Assembly: GCA_963281155.1 (NCBI GenBank)
Contig: CAUJLY010000002.1
Location: 6,758,001 to 6,822,000, forward strand
Direction: 5' to 3'
DNA length: 64,000 nt
Source: Rhabditophanes sp. KR3021
Lineage: Eukaryota > Nematoda > Chromadorea > Rhabditida > Alloionematidae
The stretch's first letter is position 1; every line of letters starts with the position of its first letter. The notes under the pieces were generated by a model. It was not told where the DNA came from. It was given only the letters and a program-made list of their open reading frames with translations, and made no database searches. Below are positions 10,749-22,369 of this stretch, in pieces. Made by a program: the position numbers and the translations under genes.

Positions 10749-12156
10749 ATGTCGTATTCAAAAAATCCAAGATTCAGAAAAAGCAATGTAAATAGTCCCG
10801 GAATCTTTGGCACTTTCTTCGAATCCATCACATCTACTATGGATTCCCTTTGGTCAGGATACAAAGAACGTGACTGTGAATTATCTACCATTGAAATTAC
10901 TAGATTGGGAAATCACAAATATAATGCTGTGGATTGTTCATTTTTAGATGAATTGTGTTTTAAAAGGTAACTTTGGTAATAGATTTAAATTTGATGATTA
11001 ATTTTTAGATTCTGGACATGGTTAATTGAGTACTTTCCACTTTCGCTTGCTCCTAATACTATCACATTAGTGGGATTAATTATAAATCTAATAACTGTTT
11101 CTATTTTATCTTATTTTTGCTATACTGCAACAGAAGAGGTAAGTCTTCATTATATTTATTTAAAGCTCTGTTTTTAGGCACCATGGTGGGCATATTTCTT
11201 AGCGGCAGCGGGGTTGTTTATATATCAAACATTAGACGCTTTAGACGGAAAACAAGCCCGTCGAACCAACTCATCCTCTCCATTAGGTGAGCTTTTTGAT
11301 CATGGATGTGATTCGATGACTCAAGTCTTTGTTACCTTAAACATTTGTTATGCCTTACAATTAGGAGATGTTCCGCATATGGTTATTATTATAAATATTG
11401 GATCAGTAGCCTTATTTTATGCCGCTCACTGGGCTACTTATTGTACGGGAACGATGAAATTTAGCAAATTTGATGTTACTGAAGCACAATGGATTGTTAT
11501 TACTATTCTTTTGGTCACTTCTGTTTGTGGGCCTGGCATTTGGTCATTTAATGTATTTGGGATTCCTTTCAAGTTTTTTACTTTGTGTGGATCCTTAAGT
11601 GCTTGTGCTTTTCAATTTCTTGGGTATATGACGAGTGTTTTTACGGAAGGAGTCGGAAAGAATGGAAGCACTATTGCTGGAACATCTGTAATCTTTCCAC
11701 TATTTCCCTTAATGGCTGTCATCGTTCCATTTGTTATGATTTATACAAAAACCACTTCTGCAACCTTCGACGAACATATTACCTTATTTTGCTTTTGCTT
11801 GGGAGCAGTTGGAGCTAAAACAACTATCAGATTGGTTATTGCACATATGAGTAAAAGCGAACTAGGGATTTGGGATTGGATTTATCTGTCACCTATTGCG
11901 TTAATCTTCAACCAATACTACGACAATTATTTTAATGAATACAAAGCTTTGGTTGGAGTAACAGTAAGTTAAAAAGGTTTCAACTATAATCCAATGATTA
12001 ATTTAGATTTACGCCTACGCTAGTCTATTAATCTTCTGCGTGATGATTTGCAAACAGTTCTGCATTTATCTGAATATTTACTGTTTTACATTAGGCCCAA
12101 GACAAGAAGTTGCTACTATTAACTCTAGAAAAATTAGCAGCAAGCTCCAACGATAG
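10749..12156 (+). CDS. CEPT1: Choline/ethanolamine phosphotransferase
   Basis: The predicted enzyme transfers phosphocholine or phosphoethanolamine from the CDP-alcohol to diacylglycerol, the last step of the Kennedy pathway, in ER or Golgi membranes. I read four exons: 10749-10966, 11009-11138, 11178-11963 and 12007-12156. They give 427 residues, close to the usual 390-420. The CDP-alcohol phosphotransferase signature D-G-x2-A-R-x8-G-x3-D-x3-D is complete at residues 139-161 (DGKQAR, then G153, D157, D161). Several hydrophobic membrane segments follow. The N-terminal part contains LSLAPNTITLVG, as in the family. Introns 1-3 are 42, 39 and 43 nt. Choline versus ethanolamine preference cannot be told from the sequence. 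Confidence 0.92.
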
Positions 12157-12510
12157 GAGCTTCATCAATTGATAGAAAACGGCTGGTTTTATTTGTAGAG
12201 TTTCTTTTTAATTAATATAAAACACAGCATCTGTAACCATTTTAATGTTTTCTCTTTATTTAAATTTGCAATGTGGCTTTGTCAATGATAAAATAAACGC
12301 AATTTATAAATAAGTTTTTTATTGTTTTTTCAATATTACCAAAATGTAACGGGCTATAATTAGACAATAAATAAAGTTGGTATTAGATGAAATTAAAATA
12401 ATAAACGGATTATGGGAAAACATCGGTTAGGGATGTTGATGAAATTATGTTTTTTTTAAATACACACAAGTATTATTGACCGAGATCACACCAGTTTGAG
12501 ATTATATAAA
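12157..12510. other. Short intergenic between convergent genes
   Basis: The 3' ends of the phosphotransferase gene (plus) and the helical-repeat gene (minus) face each other here. I see only presumed 3' UTR sequence. Confidence 0.5.
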
Positions 12511-13624
12511 CTAGCATTTATATTGTTGAGGAGGGGAAAGTTTTCTATTGATAAGGAGCTCTTCTTCGCGAATTTCGACGATATAACGAATTCCCTCGTT
12601 AACTTCAAGAAGAGCCAGGCTTGATTCATCGATGGCAAGTTCAGAAGAGAGAACAGACATTTGTTTGCTGATTAGAGACATTAAAGCCAATTCGGTGAGA
12701 TTATTTCGAAGGGCTTCTTTAAAAGCTCTGTCAAAGACAGCCATTAAGAATGAAAGGCCGTGGGAGCTTTTTAAAATGGCGTACATTTGTGGGGATTTTC
12801 TTCTAAATTTAAAATTAATTTCCAAAACTCGAACTTTAAATTTACCTTTCCCAAGTAATACCAAATTGGGTAACGATTGCTTTGATGATAACGCTCAAAG
12901 CGCGATCGTCGCAATTTTCAACAGCAGCCACCAACACAGAAGATGCCAAGTGTTGGGTGGCAAATTCATAGATATGTGGAGCAACATATTTCTTAATCAA
13001 ATCATTTTTGGACTCACTAAATGAGTAATTTTTAAGACGGATCAGGTCCTTCATAACCATTGAACCACAAACAGTAGCCATCATCTTTGGCGCAATTGAA
13101 AAACATTTAGCGGCAATTTTTTCAACATATGCCAAGCATTTGTCGACAGATCTATAAAAATATTATATTTAAACAAAAATGAATGCTGCTTACTTGTCCT
13201 CATAGTCCTCATAGTCCTCAATATAAGCAACCATTCTCTTGACAATGACCATCAAAAACCTAGTAACACTAGCATTCTTGGAAAGTCCTGCAAAAAAATT
13301 TAGCTTTACATTAGACGCAACCAGGACAAGTTCATGAGGCATGAGTCTATTGATAGCCTTGATAAGGGTAAGAGCACCTTCGGCACTTTCAGCTACCTTG
13401 AAGCATTTGCCTCCGAGCTTGACTACCAACTTTTGAGCGAATTTTGGACAAAACTCAATGTAGGCTTGGAGGACGGTGCAAGTGTGAGCGTTTTGGGTCT
13501 TTTTGACTAAGGTAGCTACGGATTGAGCATTCAGGAATCTACTACCTCCTACGACAGAGTCAAATTTGTATCCTTTTGGAAGATGTGTCATTTGTGAAAA
13601 TGGAATTTCGGGGTTGTAATTCAT
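12511..13624 (-). CDS. Helical-repeat protein, possibly divergent Pumilio-like
   Basis: Three exons, 13624-13194, 13151-12846 and 12802-12511, give 342 residues with introns of 42 and 43 nt. The protein is almost wholly alpha-helical. It has repeated short segments such as YEFATQHLASSVLVAAVEN and CPKFAQKLVVKLGGKCFKVA that resemble degenerate PUF repeats, in which a helix is followed by a small-hydrophobic turn and a second helix. The canonical RNA-contacting triplets of PUF proteins are not clear, so RNA binding is only a guess. A six-residue EDYEDYED tandem ends exon 1. Alternatives are another ARM- or HEAT-type scaffold. The gene structure is well supported; the family is not. Confidence 0.7.
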
Positions 13625-16020
13625 TTTTAAGCTAACTACAAAAAAGCAGAATATTAAAACTCATATAAACAAGGAAATCAACTAAGTAAATAGAACGCAA
13701 AGTTTAATTATATTTATTATAGTTATAAATACCTTGTACAATGTAAGTAATACTAAGCCTTTTGGTGTCTGAAGTATTTACAAAACTACTATTTATGATT
13801 GACACAAAAATATATCAAATATAAGTATGCACCATTCTACTACACCTATACTCGATAAAGGTGGACCTTATTGGCAGCAGATGTTACTTAACAATCATAA
13901 GGCACTCTAGTAAATTAAAATGAGCCGCACTAATCATGTGCCTATTTAAAGGTAGTGGCAAAAAGAGGCATCATCAGCACGACGGTTTGTTATGATGATA
14001 AGGTATAATGTATGCAAATCATTCAATAACTAAATATATAATCTTCTGAACCCCTCTATAATACTCAACCGGCCTTTGACAAAAGAGTGAGAGTATCTAA
14101 TTATGAAATATAGTGTCACATTGAATGGCAAGTAATAAGCATATTATTTTTATATATAAACATAAAAATACATTTCAACATTGGTGATTCATGTTTATCT
14201 AGTGTATATGTGATTATATACACGTACCATCATCAGTAGATTGTGGAACTAAACAATAGCAGAATGAGCAGCATGCTTGTATGTGAGATGTGGAAGTAAA
14301 GAAAGGGGAAAACGAAGTATGCACACATATTACAGATTTTTGGCAGATGATAAACAATTGGCGTGATATGGAGAAAATCAATTTTTGTACCCCACTCGGC
14401 CTATTTACAAAGTTTGTCCAATTTTGTGTTGTTTGGATCGAGTGTGTTTGTATGAATGTGCCTGTCGACACAATCTTATTGGTGAAACAAAATGGTATGT
14501 GAGAAGAAACTATGAACGTGTTATCTTTTTTACAGTTGAATAAATATATCTGTACCTATCAAAATTAATAAGATTGTGCAAAGCAAACTTAATTTACATT
14601 AATAAACAATGTGTGATATATGTAAATGTGATTTTTGTTCTTTCAAGAAACCTCATAACTTTAAATGCACACATCGATAGGATAATTAAAAGACGGAAGA
14701 AAAAAACGACCTACATCTGTAAATAACATTTTATTACAATCTGCTTAATACTTTGAAACAAAGCCGTTTACGTACAAAATTGCACGATTCTCATTAGCCG
14801 TAAACATAAACGTCCTAAATCTCTTAATGCTTTACCTTAAAAACGAATACTTTCACATAGAATCAGAAGTGTCTAGCAAAAAAGGTTCTGTTTCCTGCAT
14901 AAATAACGACATTAAAATTGCATCGAAATATGCAGTTTTATTATCATCTAGTAAACAAAGTAACAACTGGCGTTTTTTTGTAAATTTGATGTATATTTTT
15001 ACTCACATTAACATACACACATAACAAATCTAATATGTCAGTCAAAAATCGCAGCTACCTCGAAATATAATGTGACGTCACGTGTTAATTAATATCATCG
15101 TAGAAAAAGATTGGATGGGACAGTCAATTTGTATTTCATAAGAAGGTGTATTTTTAGAAATGTCCTTTCATTCATTTAAAAACTATTTCATTATAAGTTT
15201 TCAAATTTTGGTGAACTAAATGTGAATCACACAAAATAATATTATCGTTAACTCCTAATAACTCTCTTAATTTGTAAAGAAATATGAATGAATTGTTCTT
15301 AGGTATTAAATAAAGAATTGGTAATTAAATACCATTTCCGTCTCGTCTAATAATTACACATAGTTTATTCTAAGAATGTAAAATAATTCAACCGAAAAAA
15401 ATTTCAGCGTATAAATAAAACTATTTAATGTCTTGGTTTTGATTATATAGCTCAAAATCGAACAATTGTTAAAATTAAACATGCATGTCAATCTTCTTTT
15501 GGTCTTAATTTGTTTTTTAGTAAAAGATTTGTTTGTTGTGCCGATTCAATATGTTTAATGTCAAATATTTTTATTGTAACTCATTCATTTTATTAGAATT
15601 ATAGCTAATGATTAGAAATAAGGATTTATTAGAAGCCATTATATTGAATTGAATTAGTCTTTCTAATGTGGGCTGATTGAGTTGATGCATAATGAAAATT
15701 AATTTAATACATTAAGCTTTTCTTTGGTCTAAAATATAAAATTATGATTCGTCTTTTACACATCAACCATTTATGTCAATTTTATACATATGCGTAATTC
15801 TTGTTCAATACAAAATAAGTATGTCCATTTACATATTGCAAATCTTTTTAGATAATCAACAGACAACATATTTTATATTTATTGCATATTAAATAAAATG
15901 TAATCCTTGTGTACATAAATGTGCATATTCACCAAAATTGGAATGCATTCAAAATTTGATTATTAAAAAACTAATATAAAGACGACAGAACGACACAAAA
16001 TAGTACGTTGTCAAATGTTT
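13625..16020. other. Long intergenic, no convincing gene
   Basis: This is 2.4 kb of AT-rich DNA. Two overlapping opposite-strand frames near 14214-14502 have no family features. A possible stand-alone signal-peptide-like start (MHVNLLLVLICFLV) lies at 15481-15558 but has no continuation I can find. Confidence 0.35.
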
Positions 16021-17025
16021 CTTTTTTGATTTGTTTGTGGGTGTCTTTTTGCTGGTGATGAAGGGTTGGAATCCTCTTTCGTCTTCGGTCTAACTGATAT
16101 AACAACAGGCTTTCTAATTCAGACTAATCAACACCTCAATTTGAGCCAATTAGATGAATCCCACAAAATACCACCTCTTAATATTCCCCTCTTCAATCTT
16201 AATTTTTACAATTACACAAAAGTGCATATAAGTGTTCGCTTAATCGGTTATGTCTTCTATGTCAGGTGAAATTCATTTTAATGAAAAGGAACAATTTTTG
16301 TCGAAGAACAAACATTGACCTAAGGAAGTGTGTTATTTGATCTTGCCATCTTGGTTATTTATCTTTATATCATGGTGCAAGTCCGGAGAATGAGACTGTT
16401 GCTACATTTGTAATGTTAAAAGGGATAATGGAAGTTCGGGATACATCTATAAGAAGTTCAGTGGTGTTGATCCTTATGGGATCAGATTGATAAAGTACCC
16501 AAGTTATCTGATGTTTAGTAAAGTTAGAAGAGATCCTGTGAAAAAAAATATGCATGTCTATTATGAATCAAGTGTTACTGGATTAGGAAGTATAATGGCC
16601 AATCAAAATGTCGACCCTTCCAGCTTGTTGTAGTTGGGTCAAGCAAAAAAATATTCATGTGTGGAACAATTCATTTTGAACTTGATGAAGAGAACATTTC
16701 TAAAGTTGACTGGAATTACACATTTGATTTCTTGAAGAATGTAACTAATCCAAACCACTACACATACATCTTTAATTGCTTTAAAATGAATAGGACACAG
16801 CTTGACAATAAAAAAATACGGGACTTTTTGCCAAACAATAGATTTCACTTTGAATTTGATAACCCTCTGTTTACTTTAACCATTAAATGTGGAGATAATG
16901 CAGTTTCTATAAAGCAAAGTTTCGAATTAAATACTTTGGATTGTATAGCAAGTGGCTTTGACTATAAAATTTGTACACATTGATCCTTGAACAGGGTGTG
17001 CAAGGGTACAATTTTAACAATACTA
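16017..17025 (+). pseudogene. Decayed secreted-protein gene of unknown family
   Basis: An ATG at about 16014 starts a signal-peptide-like stretch that contains an in-frame TGA after four codons and then reads FVCGCLFAGDEG. Open segments continue in changing frames: 16066-16269 (FVFGLTDITTGFL), about 16370-16630 (ASPENETVATFVMLKG, then YKKFSGVDPYGIR) and 16657-16983 (GTIHFELDEENISK, with WNYTFDFLKNVTN). At least four frame changes and two stops separate them, and none coincides with a good splice site. Several N-glycosylation sites suggest an extracellular protein. IHFNEKEQ and IHFELDEE in two segments may mark an internal repeat. I recognise no family. Confidence 0.45.
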
Positions 17026-18642
17026 CAGCAATATCTTTGAAGTAAAATCAAGCAACGATTCCTCAATCAAAATGGAACAGCTAACTGACGTAGAATGGTC
17101 TGCGAAGAGTAAAAAAGTAAAGCGACTGGTTCTAAGGCCTGAGTATACTTCTAGTAGGGATTACATGTAAGGGTTTAGAAATGGATTTTATTTTTCTGTA
17201 ATAAATCGGGCCACCTAATGCCAATAATAATATAAAGACTACTTATGACTTTAGAGATAAGGGTTAAACTAAAATGAAGTGAATAATTAAATAGGTGAAG
17301 TGATAAATGAGGATCGTGATTAAAAATTGTCTGTGGATCATCTTTATTCACTAACTATAATGCTATTTAGAAAAACGACTTCGGCCAATTTTTATAGATA
17401 TATCTTCTCGTGACCATAAGTACAATTAGTGACGTCGAACGGTAGAGTAACATTACAAAGCTTCTTTTTAACCGAAAGAAGGAACATTGATGAAAAATAT
17501 TGTACTTTTACAAATGTCATGGTCATGGAAATGATGCAAAATTATCAACTCATAAATGAAAACAGTCACCTCATAACTGAAATAGTTGAATTCAAAGCAA
17601 ATCTTCTTCAAAATTATTATGCTGGTAATTATCTTAAATGTAATTAAATTTACTTTTCATATCATGTATTAAAAATTGTATGTATCTCCTAGATATTTGT
17701 GAAAATCGCATTTGAATAAAGTTAATTGTTCTGATTAACCCTTACCAAATCCATTTCCGATTTGAGTGACGCAACAGATAAGTTCAACATTTACCCTCAC
17801 CTTCAAACATCAAACCATCCCGCAATAAATTGACACTTATAACTTAACAACAAACACACATTACATCTAAACTTCCTTGATGTGTTAATAAACAATACCA
17901 GTATCCGTGATTTTAGCGGCTTTCATTTGTTAAGCATATGTCTTAAATATTCCACCAAAAAAAGACTTTTGAAAGGTAGATTATAAAGAAGATTAAATTA
18001 GTTCAAATACAACTTGTGCAATAAATAGAAGTCGCTACCTTTATTTACTTCTACTTAAATCTCGCCAAATTCAACAGCTAATAAGTGCCCTTCTACTAAG
18101 CTAACATAAAATATAATTTCTCAATCAAAATTGGCGAACTAATCTAAAAAATCAACACAACTAATGTACATATATAGAAAAAGACTCCTTCTAAATGTCA
18201 TTTCTGGCCACAAGAGGTCAAAAATACACCTACATCAATCATTTCAACAACTTCCTATACCACTCCACTAAAAGTACATAAACATTTAAATTTAAAAGAA
18301 TTAAGACATTATAAGTAATTGGATTTATGCACAAGTTTATTTGTTTAGTGTAGTTGTTTTGTATATTTGGACAACATATTCAAGTGCAGGTATTTAATTA
18401 CATTCAGATCCCAAAAAGCGTTCATATATACACATTTAGGTAAAGTTACTTTCAAGGACCGATTATGTTTTTAAGCGTTGCGTAATGTTAATTTAGATGA
18501 ATTAATTTACACTTAGTGTGTTTGATTTGGAAATTGAATTTTTGAATGTGACATGTCTTGAGGGGAATTAATTACACGCATTGGAAAGTAGTTGACGCAA
18601 TTTTAAATATTTTATATTGGAGTAAATATTTAATATTACAAA
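17026..18642. other. Intergenic with one possible exon
   Basis: An open frame at 17429-17647 (NIDEKYCTFTNVMVMEMM...) has coding-like composition but no partner exon. A 32-codon frame at 17091-17169 (MEQLTDVEWSAKSKKV...) is also unexplained. The last 500 bases are presumably the HGH1 promoter. Confidence 0.35.
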
Positions 18643-21600
18643 ATGACTGAACAAGTTCCAGTTGCCAAGAAAAGTCTTGCTACGGAGCTTGCCGAATTTT
18701 TGGATCCTAAGGCGAGAGCTGATGTTAGGCATGCAGCTATTTCCCATCTAAATCAGCTGGCTGTTGCACAAGAACTTTCTATATTTACGACAGATGACTT
18801 CATTATCTTGAAAGCTTTAGCGGTCCTATTTGGAGAATTAAGAGGAGAACGAGTAACTATTCTCTCCATCTTCACCAACTTAACTGCAAACTCTGGAGTT
18901 GTTACCAACTATTTGATTGAGAAGACCCAAATGCCAATGGGGATTTTAGTTTGCATCAAGGCATCTAATCCATGGGCAACCGCATCTGGAAAGTTATTGG
19001 CCAATATATCTAGACAATTCCCCGAAAAAGCGCTGCATTTCGTTGAAAAAGATTGGCCGAATTATTTGGATGAAATGATGGGTAAGTTCAGATAATTTTA
19101 AACCAAGTTATTTAGTCATTTTTAGATTTATTGCTCAAAACTGATCTTGAAGAATGCGCTGATTACCTTGGTTATTTTATGATCAATATCTCACAAATAC
19201 CGAAAGTTCGCAAAATTCTCGCTGTAGACAAAGTCCTGGGAGAACTGTATCCTTTGGTGCAACAATCCGAGAAACCAAAACGTAGATTAATGGCCGTCCT
19301 TATCCTGAGAAATCTTTCATTCGACGACAGTAAGTTAACCGAAATTAAGATTGCACATTTTATTACAAAAATTAACCTCCCAAATTGTATCCCAAAAATT
19401 AAGATAACAAAGATTGATATCACATTAGCATGTCCAAAATGATTTTGTTAAATTTGTCACAAAACTTTTTCTCCAAATATTATGACACTTGACAATGCTT
19501 ATCTCGATTAACTGATTTAATGCTCGATATAATTAATCAACACATGCTTCATCATTAATTTAGCATCTAATTACCATACCCTTGTTAATTTGTCAAACTT
19601 AAGACCCACCAAAAGTTGATTTGCTCATGATTACACTCTTTAACTCTTGACCTCATCATCTACAGTTACCATAAAACTTTAAACTACCTCATATGTTCAG
19701 ACCCACACCAAAAGCTCAATTCTTAACAAATCAAGTGTTGTTTAGATAAGAGTTACTTACGCTTGTATATTTAATTTGGTGAAACATTAGTACCATCTAA
19801 TGATTTAATCTTTTTGTAACTTATACTAAACCATGGTAATTATAAACTTTTATTTGCACCAATTTTTAACAATAACAATCCATCTTCCCATGTTTGTGCT
19901 TGACACCAAATCCGTTAGATTCCTGTCTTGGTTGGTTCAATAATCATATTACATTCATGCATATGCCAGTTAATATTCACGGAACAAGTGTAGTTGATTT
20001 AACATTCACATAATCATTTCGACAACCATTCAACTTCATGATTGGAACTATTTATCACTTCATTAATGTGATTCGCAAGTTAGTTATGACCAAAATAGAA
20101 CATTCCATTCTCTCCAACATCATATATTATCTGTAGATGTGTGGGGTAAAAAAATGATTTTATCACCAAAAAAATAAAGAAATCATATTGTCATGAATTG
20201 TCAATCTCATTACTTCTTGCAAGGTAATCATTATTTATTGTTACTTTAGGTAGTTACAATGAATTAAAAGAGAGGCAACGTCTTTTTTGATCACATTTAT
20301 TACACAGTAAGACATCAATATTTTAGTAACTTTATTGTTTTATAAAAAACACCTACAAAACTTTTAGATCCCTTCTAAAAATATAAAAATATCTCGTTTT
20401 GGGGTGATGAAATGTATTCTGGTGACACTAACATTAACTTCCATCAAATATGATACCTACCATATGACCAAATATCAAACGTATGTTCTTAAAAGAATCA
20501 CTTAAGCAAAACAGTACCTCGTCGGCTAATCATCAAAGTCCTTGTTATCTTTTGACTTTCTTTAGTCCGCTTAAGCTAAGTATGGCTAATCTTGGCAAAT
20601 ATTCTTGAACTTTCAAATGTGTATATACTAGTTATTTATTATTTTAGTGGTATTTATTATAGTGGTAGTATTTGTTTCGGCGTACGTCTCCCCCAAAAAC
20701 ATATGTAAATTTGGTAACTATATTTGTTGATTAAAAGTAAGCAGCCAAATTGACAGAAACACTTGTTAGTGTATGTTTAACAACAGATTGAGCAGATGAT
20801 CGGCTAACTACATCCTTTGGTCAAATTAGTAGAAAGAGAAGGAGCCTCTCCTGTTGACAGGGCATCACAAGATACGGCTTTGATGATAGGACTCCTGGTT
20901 TAGATGATAAATAGACGATATTTAGACAGGACTTGTTGTCAACCTTCGGCAGAAGTTAATCTCATTAAGAGTGTGTAAAAAGATCACAACTTTTTCACCC
21001 TAACATTCCCTTCATAAATTAACTTTATTTGTAAAGCTGTCATATATAAGCATTGCAATATGTGTTTCGATCCACACACGCATCTATCTTTATCTATCCT
21101 GAACTCATTAAAATCGTAAAGATGTTGATGTGATAAATTGCCTCTAATTAGACACAATAGCACAATGTATATGATCATTAAATTAACTGTAATGAGAAAC
21201 TCGAGAAAGAAAAGAGTTCACTTTAACAGCAACCTAAATATCTGATTAAACTCAATGATTAGAGACTAAGAAGCTGCTTATGTAGTCACCTCATTCATTA
21301 CACACTTCAGACATATCTTAATTCGTTAATTGCCATAGCAACAACAACAAACATTTAAATAAACACATAGATAAAGATCTCATCAATTGCCAATTAATTG
21401 CAATCATCACAACATTCAATACTATCATTTCAGATTTACATACAACTCTTCTTGATCAAGAAGACACCTTTTTGTCTGCCATCTTGACAATTCTTATGGA
21501 TGAAGATTACGACTTAGATGATAATGAACAAAGCAAATTGCCTGTTCATTTGCAATATTATGATGGTCATCGGGCTGACAACGCAAAAATTCTAAAGAAG

Positions 21601-22369
21601 GTTATTGAGACTTTATATCAGGTATTCGTTTAAAAGTCGATCAAAATATATAAAACACAAAAAATATTAATCATACAATGACGTGTTCTTCATATTCACA
21701 TTTTGAGAAGTCGTTTAGGATGATAAGGGCGACTTGTGAGTTCACTTGAGGGTTCATTGATACTACAGAATCTAGAGAAGGCTTACCACTGTCGCTGTTT
21801 GTGAGTTGACGTCTAAATGCATTGATAAGGATACTTTTACAAAACTTTAAGAATATCTTCTAAGTAAGAGAATATGTCACCTCGTTAACAGCCGTAACAT
21901 TAAGAAGAGATTAGGGTTTGTGTCATGGAACGTTGAAGAGAGAAGACAGGGAATGTGTATGTTAATCCAATTACTTAGGTCTGTTGACTTTCGGTAATTT
22001 ATGGAAATATTTCCGGGGTTAATTGACTGTCTTGTCGCTCTTTACAAGGGGTTCGAACATTTTTGACTGATATCTCATTATTGATACCGTTTAGATAGTA
22101 TCTAATTATCCATACCGTTTACGTATATCCAATTTTATTTATACCGTTAATTTCAGCTTTGCGCCACCAAAGTAGGCAGAACGACCCTTCGTGCAAAGGG
22201 AGTTTATCCCTTGTTACGTGAATTCGACAAGGCTACCGGAGAAAAGCCACAAGGAGGCATGATGGTGACTGATCAGGAGCATACTCTTCACGCCTTAATT
22301 GGTGTTTTAATTCGTTATGAAGAAGAAATGGAAGTGCCAAGTGACCTGCACTCAATCCGTGACTTATAA
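18643..22369 (+). CDS. HGH1: HGH1, eEF2-folding chaperone
   Basis: HGH1 (FAM203) is an ARM-repeat protein that helps the TRiC chaperonin fold translation elongation factor 2. I read four exons: 18643-19081, 19126-19329, 21434-21621 and 22157-22369. They give 347 residues, near the usual 350-390. The first two exons carry ARM-type helices (the DUF383 region, with RVTILSIFTNLTANSG). The last two carry the DUF384 hallmark, including MDEDYDLDDNEQSKLPVHLQ and YPLLREFDKATGEK. The stop follows a DLHSIRDL end. Introns are 44, 2,104 and 535 nt, so the second is about fifty times the local norm. A TTTCAG acceptor is present at each junction with a long intron. Confidence 0.93.
22083..22149 (+). repeat. 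Three-copy ATACCGTT repeat in HGH1 intron 3
   Basis: The core ATACCGTT occurs at 22084, 22112 and 22141, at a period of 28-29 nt, ending just before the exon 4 acceptor. The intervening sequence is only loosely conserved. The function is unknown. Confidence 0.5.
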
